A DNA stretch of 64,000 nucleotides from Candidatus Woesearchaeota archaeon (GCA_016935985.1 JAFGPW010000002.1:1-64000); one strand, 5' to 3'; shown: positions 33,946-43,394, counted from the stretch's first letter. Translations and numbers: made by a program. The notes: generated by a model from the letters alone, not told the origin.

Positions 33946-35963
33946 TGACGCTCGACGACCATCCGCTGCTCGCGAAGACGCTCACGTGGGGCGTGAGGAC
34001 GATCGCCGCGGGCATGCTCATCTATCAGCTCGCCGTCGCGCCGCTCTTCGCGCAGACCTCGTCAAGGATCGCGCCTGCAGGTGCGAATACGCCGGTCGCG
34101 GAATCGGTCGAGGAGGGCCCGGTGCGGAACGCGATCCCCGCAGGGAACATCACGCCTGGCGCCATGGTCCACGACCTGCGCTACCCGTTCGGCGAAGGGC
34201 TTGGGACCGCGGAGCAGACGATGCGCACGCGCATCGACGTCCTCACCGAAGACGTGCATAAGAAGACCGGAGTGACTGACCGTTACCGGCCGACCGACGC
34301 CATGCTCACCACGCTCCTGAAGAACGGCGCGACGAGCGAGATCCTCGGCGAGGAGCTCGGCGCGCCCATGGGCCCTGACTCGACCTTCCGGGAGGTCTGG
34401 CCGCTGTCCGAGTTCAACATCGGCGCGTTCGTCATGCTCGATTCGCTCCCTGACACGGTCAAGTCGGTCAAGCCCGATTCGCTCATCCTCTACGAGCTGC
34501 AGGGAAGCGACACGGTCAGGGTCGACGGCATCCCGTTCGACACCACGCTCACGCTCTACGACTTCCGGGTGTTCGGCCACACGTTCGCCTATCAGGTCGG
34601 CGACTCCGCCGTCATCTTCATCGGTTCGCACTACACGGCGCAGACCCACGGCGGCCCGTACGGCTGGTACGGCACCAGGATGACGAGGCTCACGAGCTTC
34701 ATCCGCGAGAAGCCGGGGGTGATGAACCTGATCGGCGACGTCAACGGCGACGGGCTCGTCTCGCTCCTCGACTACCTCGAGACCGCCGGCTCCTACGGCA
34801 GGCACATCTTCGACACGAGGACGCCGGCGTTCCCCGACGTCTCGCGCGTCGACATCTCCGGCAGGGCGGTCCCCTTCGGCATCATCATCTGGGACGACCT
34901 GGATTCGCTCGCCGACATCCTCACCGTCTTCGCCAACTACGGGAACCGGACCCTCGGCAAGATGGGGAGCGCGCTCAGCCTCATGGAGAACAGGAGCTAT
35001 CACGTCGCGATCCTCGACCCGGTCATCGAGCTCGTCAAGCAGGGCGAATCCTACCTCCTGGTCCAGCGCCGGAGCATCAAGAACGACCTCGAGATGCTCG
35101 AGCGGATCGTCGACACGCAGGGACCGATCGAGGTCTCAGGCACGAGCAGGGTGGCAGAGCAGCATGAGGTAATGGGCGAGACGCTCACGGACGTCACGTT
35201 CGGCGTGAGCTCCTGGAATCCTGTCGCGAAGCCGGCGGCGGAGCGGTCCTCGCTCTTCATGACGACGAAGGCGAAGGGGCTCGACACGCTCCTCGTCGAG
35301 ATATACCCCGACCGCGAGATACCGGCGGCCTACGGCTTCGAGTTCTCCGGCTTCGCCTATGCGGGCGACGTCGAGGACCTCCAGCTCTTCATCGACCGGA
35401 CCAAGGTCTTCGGCGGGAAATCCCTCGCCGCGATGACGCCTGCGAACACGTATATCGAGTCGCTCCTCGGCCAGGAGGCGGGGATCGCGAAGGGCGAGCC
35501 GGTGCTGCGGCTCCGGCTCGTCGGCGACCGCGTGACTGAGGGCACGGCCTTCTCGCTCGGGTATTCCATCGCGACAAAGGACGGCTACTTCCCGACGGTC
35601 CTCGAATCGGGCCTGCTCTCGACCGACAGGAACAAGGGCGAGTTCGAGGGCCTCCTGCCGAAGGACGCGATCAACTTCGGCCACAACTACCCCAACCCCT
35701 TCAACCCCGCGACCACGATCCCCTTCACGGTCCACGACTGCACGCAGCCGTTCGTGATGGAGCTCGGCATCTACACGCTCCACGGCCAGCTCGTCTACGA
35801 GGCCGAGCAGCGGGTCGACGGCCCGGGCAGCTACCGCTTCGTCTGGGACGGCAGGAACGGGAGCGGATCGCAGGTCGCCACCGGCCAGTACTTCTCGGTG
35901 CTCCGGTACCGGGCGGACGGCGCGGACAAGCGGGTGGTGGGCAAGCTCACGCTCGTGAAATAG
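33942..35963 (+). CDS. Secreted dockerin-like protein with FlgD/T9SS-type C-terminal tail (paralogue A)
   Basis: 673 aa, ATGA-coupled to the cohesin-type gene. N-terminal signal/anchor (IAAGMLIYQLAVAPLFAQ), a conserved VHDLRYPFGEGLGTAEQTM segment shared with paralogue B, then a beta domain, and a dockerin-like module (about residues 265-330) starting GDVNGDGLVSLLDYLETAGS with a second half VDISGRAV ... DDLDSLADILTVFANYG; the first half has the full calcium loop. After a further beta region the last 90 residues match bacterial FlgD-Ig/Por-secretion tails: GHNYPNPFNPATTIPFTV ... GSYRFVWDGRNGSG ... GKLTLVK. Such tails are a hallmark of bacterial type IX secretion substrates and are very unusual in archaea. 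Confidence 0.85.
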   Translation: MMTLDDHPLLAKTLTWGVRTIAAGMLIYQLAVAPLFAQTSSRIAPAGANTPVAESVEEGPVRNAIPAGNITPGAMVHDLRYPFGEGLGTAEQTMRTRIDVLTEDVHKKTGVTDRYRPTDAMLTTLLKNGATSEILGEELGAPMGPDSTFREVWPLSEFNIGAFVMLDSLPDTVKSVKPDSLILYELQGSDTVRVDGIPFDTTLTLYDFRVFGHTFAYQVGDSAVIFIGSHYTAQTHGGPYGWYGTRMTRLTSFIREKPGVMNLIGDVNGDGLVSLLDYLETAGSYGRHIFDTRTPAFPDVSRVDISGRAVPFGIIIWDDLDSLADILTVFANYGNRTLGKMGSALSLMENRSYHVAILDPVIELVKQGESYLLVQRRSIKNDLEMLERIVDTQGPIEVSGTSRVAEQHEVMGETLTDVTFGVSSWNPVAKPAAERSSLFMTTKAKGLDTLLVEIYPDREIPAAYGFEFSGFAYAGDVEDLQLFIDRTKVFGGKSLAAMTPANTYIESLLGQEAGIAKGEPVLRLRLVGDRVTEGTAFSLGYSIATKDGYFPTVLESGLLSTDRNKGEFEGLLPKDAINFGHNYPNPFNPATTIPFTVHDCTQPFVMELGIYTLHGQLVYEAEQRVDGPGSYRFVWDGRNGSGSQVATGQYFSVLRYRADGADKRVVGKLTLVK

Positions 35964-35973
35964 GTGATGAACC

Positions 35974-37824
35974 ATGCACGCGACCATCGAATATCCCCCT
36001 GATCTCCTCCGCACCGCTCTGTACACGCTGCTCTTCACGCTGCTCGGCGGCGCGCCATCGCTCTTCGGCCAGCAGGCCGGCGAAGGCACGGCGCCAGGGG
36101 CGCATCCCCTCAGGACCGGCAAGGGCGTCCACGACCTGCGCTACCCGACCGGGCTCTCGCTCGACGACGCGGTCGAGGAGATGGACCGGCGGCTCGAGGC
36201 GATGAAGGCCGACTACCGGATGAGGACAAGCGTCCCCGACGAGCTCGACCTCTCGAAGGTGACCGCAGCCAACGTCGCCGCTGCCGGCGACGGCGGTCCG
36301 AACCCGGTGCTCGGGCTCTTCAAGCCGGCGGTGGTGCCGAACCCGCAGGACAGCACGGACTACAGGGAGTGCTTCCCCGAGGACTTCCACGTGCTCGCGC
36401 AGCCGGGGGCGAGGAACGCCGGCATCGATTCGCTCAAGGCCTATAGTGTCGTCGATGGCAAGCGCGTCTTCCATGACCATGTGCCGGTCCTCGCCGGCGC
36501 GCCGCTCGACTCGTCCTACGGGTTCCCGCGGGGGTTCGCGCTGGTGGGTCTCGATTCGGTCATGGTCGAGGTCGTGGCGAAGCGAGGGGCGCTCGAGAGC
36601 GATCCCCTGACCCTCAATGTCTATCACGATGAGAAGTGGGGCGTCTTCGGCCTTCCCGGCGACGTGGTGAAGGATCTCATCGTCAACCTCACCGACTACC
36701 TCCAGGTCGCGCTCCATTATGGGCGGCACATCTGGGACGGCCGAACGCCCCGATGGAACACCATCAGCACGGTGGATATCGCCGGCAAGAATCCTCCGGA
36801 GAACATCATCGTGTGGGACGGCATGGACTCGCTCGCCGACATCCTCGTGATCTTCGCCAACTACGGCGCGCAGATCAACAACGCTCTCGGCAAGGCCCTC
36901 ACCTCGCTCTCCGACACGGGCCGGGCGATGAAACCGGTCGGCGCCGCCTCGCTCCTCGAGCGGGGCCTGCGGCATCAGGCGGGGGTCTCGCAGCGCGACG
37001 CTGACGTCTCGCTCCTGGAGCGGATGGTGAAACGCTACGGACCGGTCGAGTTCACCACCTCGTCGCAGGCCGATTCGCTCGGCAAGGTCAGCTATACCGT
37101 GTCGGACGTCCAGGCGCTCGGCGCCGACGGCGCGAAGTCGCTCTTCCTGAGCGCCGAACCCCAGGGGCCTGACACGCTCATCATCGGCATGCACGCCTTC
37201 GAGACGCTCGAGCGCGTCTACGGCCTCGAGCTGCGTGACATCGTCGCGAACGGCGAGCTCTGGGTCGAGCAGACGAAGTCCTTCGGCGGCCAGTCGGTCG
37301 CGGCGATGACGCCGGTCGAGAGCTACATCGAGTCGCTCCTCGGCGACAGGAGCGGCGCCGACCTCAAGGACGGCATCGTCAGGCTCATGCTCGTGGGCGA
37401 CGGCATCGCACGGCATCCCGAGCTCTCGTTCCGGTACGAGCTCGCCCAGCGCGACGGCTGGGGGATTCGGACGCTCGAGATGAGCGGGCTCTCCCTCGCC
37501 GAGAACCGGGGCACCGCCCCGTCGGTGCTTCCCGGCACGCCGGTGCTCTACGGCCAGAACTACCCGAACCCCTTCAACGCCGGCACGAGGATCCCGTTCG
37601 AGGTCCGGTCGCTTTCCGACCCGTATGAGATGGAGCTCTCCGTCTTCGACATCCTCGGGCGGAAGGTGCACGAGGACCGCCTCCGCGTCGGCGGGCCGGG
37701 CAGGTACGAGTTCCGCTGGGACGGCACCAACCTCTACGGGAGCGCCGCGGCGAGCGGGACCTACATCTACACGCTCAAGAGCCCGGACAAGGTCCACGTC
37801 AACAGGATGCAGCTCGTGAAGTGA
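35974..37824 (+). CDS. Secreted dockerin-like protein with FlgD/T9SS-type tail (paralogue B)
   Basis: 616 aa, 10 nt after paralogue A. Same order: signal/anchor (LLFTLLGGAPSLFGQQ), VHDLRYPTGLSLDDAVEEM, beta region, dockerin-like pair in degenerate form (GDVVKDLIVNLTDYLQVALH ... VDIAGKNP ... DGMDSLADILVIFANYG; the first calcium loop has lost its Asp/Gly pattern), a shared TKSFGGQSVAAMTPVESYIE block, and tail GQNYPNPFNAGTRIPFEV ... EFRWDGTNLYG ... NRMQLVK. Divergence in the calcium loop suggests different or weaker partner binding. No T9SS machinery is in the window. Confidence 0.83.
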   Translation: MHATIEYPPDLLRTALYTLLFTLLGGAPSLFGQQAGEGTAPGAHPLRTGKGVHDLRYPTGLSLDDAVEEMDRRLEAMKADYRMRTSVPDELDLSKVTAANVAAAGDGGPNPVLGLFKPAVVPNPQDSTDYRECFPEDFHVLAQPGARNAGIDSLKAYSVVDGKRVFHDHVPVLAGAPLDSSYGFPRGFALVGLDSVMVEVVAKRGALESDPLTLNVYHDEKWGVFGLPGDVVKDLIVNLTDYLQVALHYGRHIWDGRTPRWNTISTVDIAGKNPPENIIVWDGMDSLADILVIFANYGAQINNALGKALTSLSDTGRAMKPVGAASLLERGLRHQAGVSQRDADVSLLERMVKRYGPVEFTTSSQADSLGKVSYTVSDVQALGADGAKSLFLSAEPQGPDTLIIGMHAFETLERVYGLELRDIVANGELWVEQTKSFGGQSVAAMTPVESYIESLLGDRSGADLKDGIVRLMLVGDGIARHPELSFRYELAQRDGWGIRTLEMSGLSLAENRGTAPSVLPGTPVLYGQNYPNPFNAGTRIPFEVRSLSDPYEMELSVFDILGRKVHEDRLRVGGPGRYEFRWDGTNLYGSAAASGTYIYTLKSPDKVHVNRMQLVK

Positions 37825-37867
37825 GCCGGGCGAAACCTTTTTATTCTCTCTTCGCCCGGAATGGCCC

Positions 37868-38455
37868 ATGCAGCGCCCGCTCGCCGTCCTCCGCCCCTCA
37901 ATCGCGAACGCGATCCTCCCTCAGTTCCTCAAGAACCTCTCCTGGAGCTTCCTCGCGACGCTCGCGGCCTTCGCCGTGCTCTCGATCTTCAGGCTCTTCA
38001 ACGTGATGGGCTGGTTCGGGATGGGGGCCGTCCCCTTCATGCTGGGGATCGTCGCTCTCTGGCTGCTGCTCGCGCTCATACCCCTCCTGATCAGGATCAT
38101 CTACCTCTCTAACGTCACGTACCATTTCTACCCCTCCCACCTGCTCTCCGAGTTCAGGTTCCTCTCGGTGAAGCGCTTCTCGATCCCGTACAGCCAGATA
38201 GTGAACGTGTCGGTGAACGTCTCGCTCTGGGACCGGCTGACAGGGAACGGCGACATGATCATCCACTCGGCCGAGAACAACGCGCCTGACATGTATCTCT
38301 ATTCCGTCAGGAACCCTGAGAAGGTCGAGCAGTGGCTGTACTCGATGATCCAGCGCCAGCGGGCGGGCTTCGCAGGCGCGCCCCCTCACCATGCGCAACA
38401 CCCCCACCAGGCGGCGCGTCCGCACCCGCAGGCGCAGCACCCGCAGAAGAAGTGA
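37868..38455 (+). CDS. Membrane protein with bacterial-type PH domain
   Basis: 195 aa. Two membrane helices (NLSWSFLATLAAFAVLSIF and FMLGIVALWLLLALIPLLI) followed by a YdbS/bPH2-like domain (TYHFYPSHLLSEFRFLSVKR, SIPYSQIVNVSVNVSLWDRL, GDMIIHSAEN). The C-terminus is a His/Pro/Gln-rich tail (APPHHAQHPHQAARPHPQAQ) of unknown use. Box A-like CTTTTTATTC at about 37837-37846. Role in archaea unknown. Confidence 0.82.
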   Translation: MQRPLAVLRPSIANAILPQFLKNLSWSFLATLAAFAVLSIFRLFNVMGWFGMGAVPFMLGIVALWLLLALIPLLIRIIYLSNVTYHFYPSHLLSEFRFLSVKRFSIPYSQIVNVSVNVSLWDRLTGNGDMIIHSAENNAPDMYLYSVRNPEKVEQWLYSMIQRQRAGFAGAPPHHAQHPHQAARPHPQAQHPQKK

Positions 38456-38464
38456 TCCCGCTGC

Positions 38465-38971
38465 TCAGAGCCCGTACCTCTCCCTGACCTCGAAGCCGGT
38501 CATGGTGGTGGTGTCGGTCATGCGGTAGCCGAGGAGCGCCACGACCTCCTTGAGCTCCTCCTTGGTGGGGGACTCTATCTCCAGCACCGGCGGCTGGTCC
38601 GCGTACTCCCTGATCTCGGCGAGAGAACCCTTGATCCTGTACGAGGTCTGCTTCCTTGAGATCTCCTCCCTCCGCCCGAAGCCGACGGTCTCGAGGAGCG
38701 CGCAGGCGGCATCGAAGTCCGGGACCTCGGCCTCCTGCTCATCGGATACGCGCACCTCGGCATCGGCCTTCCGCCGTTTGGCGGTGATGTAGGCCTTCGC
38801 CCCTTTCTGCCTGACGCGCAGCATCCTGCCGCTCGACCGGAGCGTGTCCTGCCTGTCGAAGAAGACGGTGCGGACAGGCCCCTCGAAGACCTTGGTCGCG
38901 CCGAGGCTCTCGAGCTTCGCCTTGGTCTTCCTCACGTCGATCTCCAGGATCTTGGTCTCGATCTCGTCCAT
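38465..38971 (-). CDS. CYTH-domain protein (class IV adenylate cyclase/triphosphatase superfamily)
   Basis: 168 aa from ATG 38971 (MDEIETKILEID). The ExExK signature is EIETK; FFDRQDTLRSSGRMLRVRQK, YITAKRR and VLEIESP supply the other charged tunnel residues. Archaeal members hydrolyse inorganic or organic triphosphates, or are annotated CyaB. Box A TTTTATAC about 25 nt upstream supports the shorter, leaderless start; a start 15 codons further upstream lies before the transcription start. Confidence 0.88.
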   Translation of the reverse strand: MDEIETKILEIDVRKTKAKLESLGATKVFEGPVRTVFFDRQDTLRSSGRMLRVRQKGAKAYITAKRRKADAEVRVSDEQEAEVPDFDAACALLETVGFGRREEISRKQTSYRIKGSLAEIREYADQPPVLEIESPTKEELKEVVALLGYRMTDTTTMTGFEVRERYGL

Positions 38972-39012
38972 GGGAACGGAAGGAAAAAGGGAGTATAAAA
39001 GGGTTCCGGGAA

Positions 39013-39930
39013 TCAATGGTGGACCCGCGTCACCGCCTGGTACGGCCTGATGATGTTCTCGAGGACCAGCCGCTGGGTCTCGGCGACGAGCTCATCTCCT
39101 TTCATTGCCTCGATGGCGCGCCTGTCGGGTCCCTCCCTGCCGAGGATATCCCCTGCGACCGAGGCGATCGTCGCGAGCGAGCGGAGCGCCTTCTCGTTCC
39201 CGCTGACCTTGCCGAGCACCTGGTTCTCGGTGTCGTGCAGGTAGATGCGCTGGCCGCCGTTCGTCCCCTTGCTCTGAGGGATATCATGGATGACCTTGTG
39301 CTCGAACTCGGTCCCGAGCGCGTAGGCATCCTTCAGAAAGGCGAATTCGAGCGGTAAGCCGAGGCCCATCCTCATGACATAATCAAAATGATCCTCGCTT
39401 GACGGGCCGAGCTTGAGCTTGTATCCCTCCTCAGCGAGGAACGCGCAGCACGCGAACTCGTGCATCGGATACTCGATCGACCTAGGCTCACCCCGCCGGT
39501 AAACCGGCACGCATGACTGGATGTCGTTGTGGAGGATCGACCGCTTCGCGGCCTCCGCCTGTATCCCGTAGTACAGATCGTTGTACCGGGCTTCCTTCAT
39601 GAAGTCGGAGGTGAGCCTGACCTTCGGCGTGATTCCGTACGTTGCGCCGATCCTTTCGAGTGTCGAGATGAGATCGTCCTTCAAGTGCGCTGCGACCTCT
39701 TCCGGCATCCCATTCATCTGCGGGAAGCCATCGGTCACGAGCAGGGTGTAGTCATCGTTCCCGTAGGAGAGCAGCACGATCTGGACGACCTCGATCGGCA
39801 CCCCGCCGTAGCCGAATCCGACACCGATGAATGCTTTCTTGGCGATGTCCGGCACCACGAGATATTCTCCTTTGTACGTTGGCATGATCAGCGGCTCGAT
39901 CGCCGCAATCCTCTCCAGTTCCTTTTGCAT
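39013..39930 (-). CDS. Uncharacterised 305-aa protein
   Basis: No family recognised with confidence. Soluble, mixed alpha/beta: Gly-rich FIGVGFGYGGVPIEVVQIVL near the N-terminus, DDYTLLVTDGFPQMNGMPEE, HEFACCAFLAEEGYKLKLGP, a conserved-looking IPQSKGTNGGQRIYLHDTEN loop and a helical C-terminus. ATG 39930 (MQKELERIA) has AGGTGA about 6 nt upstream; a GTG/ATG just before it are alternatives. Box A ATCAATAAATG on minus at about 39972-39983. It might be a nucleotide-binding enzyme, but no motif proves it. Confidence 0.65.
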   Translation of the reverse strand: MQKELERIAAIEPLIMPTYKGEYLVVPDIAKKAFIGVGFGYGGVPIEVVQIVLLSYGNDDYTLLVTDGFPQMNGMPEEVAAHLKDDLISTLERIGATYGITPKVRLTSDFMKEARYNDLYYGIQAEAAKRSILHNDIQSCVPVYRRGEPRSIEYPMHEFACCAFLAEEGYKLKLGPSSEDHFDYVMRMGLGLPLEFAFLKDAYALGTEFEHKVIHDIPQSKGTNGGQRIYLHDTENQVLGKVSGNEKALRSLATIASVAGDILGREGPDRRAIEAMKGDELVAETQRLVLENIIRPYQAVTRVHH

Positions 39931-40034
39931 GAGCATCACCTGTATGGTCGATGGGGAAGGGATGATCCAAGAGCATTTATTGATTATGACAGAAATAGAA
40001 AGATTTATTAATAAGTGTCACTAAATTTCGAGTA

Positions 40035-40670
40035 ATGTCACAGATGGAACAGGATTTCAGGCTGTTCCTCTCGTCGCGGCCTGAGGTCACGAAGTGCTAC
40101 CTGCAGGGGCTCATCAACCGACGGGCGCTGGCGCGGCACCTCATGAAGGAAGGGGTCGTGAAGCAAGGCCGGCTCGACGCCGCGATCGCGATGCTGCGGC
40201 GGTACGGATTCCCTGCGACGCAGGGCGCGCCGAAATCTCTCTTTTCCGCGGTAAGGGTGACGATCAAGGACAAGGTCCTGGTGCTCGACTACGCGAAGGA
40301 TCGGCGGCTCCTCGAGGCGCTCAAGGGGCTGTTCTCGCGCATCGACTTCGACGCCGGCGAGACATTGAAGGTCGTCGTCGGCACCTCATCAATCAAGCTG
40401 TTCATCGATTCGCACAACGAGGGTTTGGCAGGGGAAGTGCTTTCGGGGTTCAGGCCCAGGAAGCGCTTCAGCGGGGTATCGGAGATGTCGCTCCTCTTCC
40501 CTGAGGCGGCGATCTCGACGAAAGGGGTGGTATCGACGATAACGACCGAGCTTTCGCTCAACGACATCGTGGTGACCGAGATCCTCACCGCGACGCCTGA
40601 GCTGCTTGTCTACCTCTCGTCTGACGACGCCCTCACCGCGTACGCGATCATCAAGCGCCTCGGCGCATGA
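40035..40670 (+). CDS. Predicted regulator with N-terminal helical (HTH-like) and C-terminal ACT-type domain
   Basis: 211 aa. N-terminal helical part (SRPEVTKCYLQGLINRRALA, RHLMKEGVVKQGRLDAAIAM) reads as a winged-helix, followed by a beta-alpha repeat and an ACT-like C-terminal part (SGVSEMSLLFPEAAIST, DIVVTEILTATPELLVYLSS). This layout is common in archaeal predicted regulators. Leaderless: box A TTTATTAATAAG (about 40003-40014) lies 25 nt before ATG 40035. Confidence 0.7.
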   Translation: MSQMEQDFRLFLSSRPEVTKCYLQGLINRRALARHLMKEGVVKQGRLDAAIAMLRRYGFPATQGAPKSLFSAVRVTIKDKVLVLDYAKDRRLLEALKGLFSRIDFDAGETLKVVVGTSSIKLFIDSHNEGLAGEVLSGFRPRKRFSGVSEMSLLFPEAAISTKGVVSTITTELSLNDIVVTEILTATPELLVYLSSDDALTAYAIIKRLGA

Positions 40671-40833
40671 CGCTCCACACAAAGCACGGATGGCGTGTCA
40701 GATACCCCTTACGGCCGGCACAGGCAGCGATACAAGCGACACCGACATCTCCCGAAGCGACGCCGGCCGGGGGTACCTTTTTTTAACTTAGTAGTAGTAA
40801 AATTTATATACTCTCTTTATTCCCATCACTTCC

Positions 40834-41457
40834 ATGACATCATTAGACGCCCTCGTCAAGTATGGGCTATACGGGATGAAGCGCGCGCTCTTCATGACGC
40901 CCGTGATGTCGCTCTCAGAGATCATCGCCGGTCTCGAGGGCTCGCAGTCGCTCAAGGCGAGGGCCTTAGCTCTCGGCGTGAACTTCTTCGTCGCCATGCC
41001 CTACAACAGCTGGTTCAAGCCGCTGGTCTATGAATGGATGCACGTCACCGAGACCTCCAGCGACGCGATGAGAGGGCTCGCGAACCGTGCCGCTTTCGCC
41101 CTGCACCAGATCCCCCTCTATGCCGGCATCCTCGCGGTGTCCGGCGCTTCCCTCGAGCAGATGGCGGTCGTGCTGCCTACTGGCGTCGCCGTCGGGACGG
41201 CGATCGCCGGCAGGTTCCAGCGGTTCATGGACAAGGTCGCGGACTATATCGAGAACAAGTACTACCAGACCAAGGAGTGGGCGACCCACACGGTCAGGCT
41301 CGGGAAATCGTACGCGAAAAACCTGGCTTACGCGACGCTGATCGCCGCTGCGTCAAAGGTCGCGATATCGCAGGGCGGCTCCTTCATCGCCGAGCACAGC
41401 ATCCTTGCCCATCCGGAGAAGTCCCCAGCGCGCGGCGATCCTCAGCGCGAAGTCTGA
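40834..41457 (+). CDS. AlaE-like (L-alanine exporter family) membrane protein
   Basis: 207 aa. The core (MTPVMSLSEIIAGLEGSQSL, KARALALGVNFFVAMPYNSW, LVYEWM) resembles the AlaE family pattern of SRLLAIPVN..IAWPYG, with four hydrophobic segments, but it is longer than bacterial AlaE (about 149 aa) and has an amphipathic C-terminus. Function as an amino-acid exporter is inference. Box A AATTTATATAC at about 40801-40811, ATG 25 nt later. Its 3' end overlaps the asparagine synthetase frame by about 50 nt. Confidence 0.6.
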   Translation: MTSLDALVKYGLYGMKRALFMTPVMSLSEIIAGLEGSQSLKARALALGVNFFVAMPYNSWFKPLVYEWMHVTETSSDAMRGLANRAAFALHQIPLYAGILAVSGASLEQMAVVLPTGVAVGTAIAGRFQRFMDKVADYIENKYYQTKEWATHTVRLGKSYAKNLAYATLIAAASKVAISQGGSFIAEHSILAHPEKSPARGDPQREV

Positions 41458-42427
41458 GTTCATCAGGGGTATCCATGAGTATTTCAGGAAGGAGCGGTAC
41501 ACGCTCGTCGAGCCGCCGATACTGACCGACAAGACGCTCTATGGAGAGCACAACGCGGTGTCGGCGAACGTGCATGGCGAGAGGATATTCCTGAGCCAGT
41601 GCGCCACCTTCGAGCTCGAGCCCCTCGCGCTGGTGTATGGCAAGGTGTACACGGCCTCCCCTGCATTCCGGAACGAGCCGTCAGGATCGAAGCGGCACCT
41701 CGCCGAGTACACCCACGTGAAGGCCGAGGCGCTGCTCGTGGACATCGAGGATCTCATGCGGCTCGCGGGCGATGCGATCCATCATGGCCTTCTCCGGATG
41801 AAGGATAATTCGGAAGAGGATCTCGCCCTCCTCAATGCCGACCCGGAGATCGACGGCCTGCTCTATGACAACACCGAACACATCACCTATGACGAGGCGC
41901 TCAAGATAACGCAGCAGAAGGGATCGAAGACCGCCTGGGGAGAGGGTCTCAAGCGGGTCGACGAGATCATCCTCACCGAACATTTTAATAATGCGTATGT
42001 CTGGCTGCATTTCCCGCCGTTCGTGTCCGAGGGCTTCCCGTACAGACGACTCCCGGAGGACCGCCGGTACTCGATGACGTGCGACCTCATCGCGCCGCAC
42101 GGCGCCGGAGAGATGGTCGGCGTCGCCGAGAAGATAACTGACGCGGAAGAGCTCATCGAGAACCTCATCGAGAAGGGGATGCGGCATCAGATAAAGGATT
42201 ATTGGAACTACATCGCGTTACGCGAATATGGCATGCCGCCCCATGGCGGAATCGGGGCCGCTCCCGAACGGATCATCTATGGACTGCTCGGGCTCGACCA
42301 CATAAGGCTTACCAAGCCCTGGCCCCGCTATCCTGGCCGGAAGATCATAACGCCGAAAGAGAGGCAGCTCGAGACACACGGGAGCGAATTCCTGGAGAAT
42401 CTGGTCCTGAAGTATCAGCTATCATGA
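41405..42427 (+). CDS. Archaeal asparagine synthetase (AsnRS/AspRS-related)
   Basis: 340 aa from a TTG at 41405; the conserved part starts about residue 8. It is a class II aaRS catalytic core without anticodon-binding domain: EPPILTDKTLYGEHNAVSAN, motif 2 YTASPAFRNEPSGSKRHLAE and FT/YTHVKAEAL, and motif 3 PHGGIGAAPERIIYGLLGLD. This matches the archaeal AsnA that makes asparagine from aspartate through aspartyl-AMP. Asparagine pathway enzymes reappear at 51235 (AspRS) and 52778 (AsnA remnant). Stop overlaps the amidohydrolase ATG. Confidence 0.85.
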   Translation: MPIRRSPQRAAILSAKSEFIRGIHEYFRKERYTLVEPPILTDKTLYGEHNAVSANVHGERIFLSQCATFELEPLALVYGKVYTASPAFRNEPSGSKRHLAEYTHVKAEALLVDIEDLMRLAGDAIHHGLLRMKDNSEEDLALLNADPEIDGLLYDNTEHITYDEALKITQQKGSKTAWGEGLKRVDEIILTEHFNNAYVWLHFPPFVSEGFPYRRLPEDRRYSMTCDLIAPHGAGEMVGVAEKITDAEELIENLIEKGMRHQIKDYWNYIALREYGMPPHGGIGAAPERIIYGLLGLDHIRLTKPWPRYPGRKIITPKERQLETHGSEFLENLVLKYQLS

Positions 42428-43347
42428 TAGACGCACACAGCCATCTCGGTACCGACGCGTTCCACCATATAGAGGGCGAGCTCGACACCTACATCGCGAA
42501 CTGCAGGAGGCTTGGCATCACCGACGCGAACATCATGCCGGTAGCATGCCCCGAGTATCGGTCAGGAACCAAGACGGTCCGCTCGCTCGAATGGTCCTAT
42601 GAGAAGGACGATTACATCAAGAGCAGAATCACCGAAGAGGATGGCGTTCGGACGACAGTGCTTGACCCCGAGAATCCCTACCGCGAATACAACGGCATCG
42701 TCAAGGGCATCGTCGAGTCGGCGAGCGGCATGCGCCTGAGGTTCGTGCCGCTGATCCATCCGACGCTAGACACCCAAGAGCACACCTATTCGCTTCTCAG
42801 CGAAAATCCCGTCGCGGTCAAGCTCCACGGCGTCGCTGCCGGCATCGGGCCTGATGACATCGACGACGCGTACTGGCGCCCGTTCGCGCAAGCAGGCATC
42901 CCCATCATCGTGCACACCGATCACTGGCGGGGCAGGCAGGAGGACAATCCGCTTAGTGTGCTGTATGGAAAGAACGACGCACTCGGATGGGCGCGAACCT
43001 TCATGCGCAACGGAGTCAGGGCGTTCATCACCCATGGAGCACGTCTCTGCGAGAGGACAATCGAACTCATCAACGGTTCTGACCTCTTCCTGCTCGGCAT
43101 CGCACCAGACTTACTCATCGGGTCAGAGACGCAGAGGCTCGCCGCACGCGGCGACTACCTGACCCAGCTGATGGCATCCGCAGATACCGCGAAACTCGCC
43201 TTCGACCTCGATTACCCCTGGAATATCCCGACCAGGATGTCATACGACTTCGATTGGGGGAGCATCGGCAGGATCGGCAATCGGCTCCCCGAAGGGGCAC
43301 TTGAGAGGGTGACTGAAACCAACGCCAGGAGATTCTTCAGGCTCTAA
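42424..43347 (+). CDS. Amidohydrolase/TatD-PHP-like TIM-barrel protein
   Basis: 307 aa, ATGA-coupled to the asparagine synthetase gene. N-terminal metal motif IDAHSHLG, KLHGVAAGI (Lys on the fourth strand), IIVHTDHWRG, THGARL and late FDLDYPW (Asp) are the ligands expected of amidohydrolase_2 enzymes. Substrate unknown; an acyl-asparagine or amide related to the upstream synthetase would be a reasonable test. No signal peptide. Confidence 0.8.
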   Translation: MIDAHSHLGTDAFHHIEGELDTYIANCRRLGITDANIMPVACPEYRSGTKTVRSLEWSYEKDDYIKSRITEEDGVRTTVLDPENPYREYNGIVKGIVESASGMRLRFVPLIHPTLDTQEHTYSLLSENPVAVKLHGVAAGIGPDDIDDAYWRPFAQAGIPIIVHTDHWRGRQEDNPLSVLYGKNDALGWARTFMRNGVRAFITHGARLCERTIELINGSDLFLLGIAPDLLIGSETQRLAARGDYLTQLMASADTAKLAFDLDYPWNIPTRMSYDFDWGSIGRIGNRLPEGALERVTETNARRFFRL

Positions 43348-43394
43348 GGGGAGCTCCGAAAGATTAATATATCCTAGGCGGGTTGCAGAGGAAC

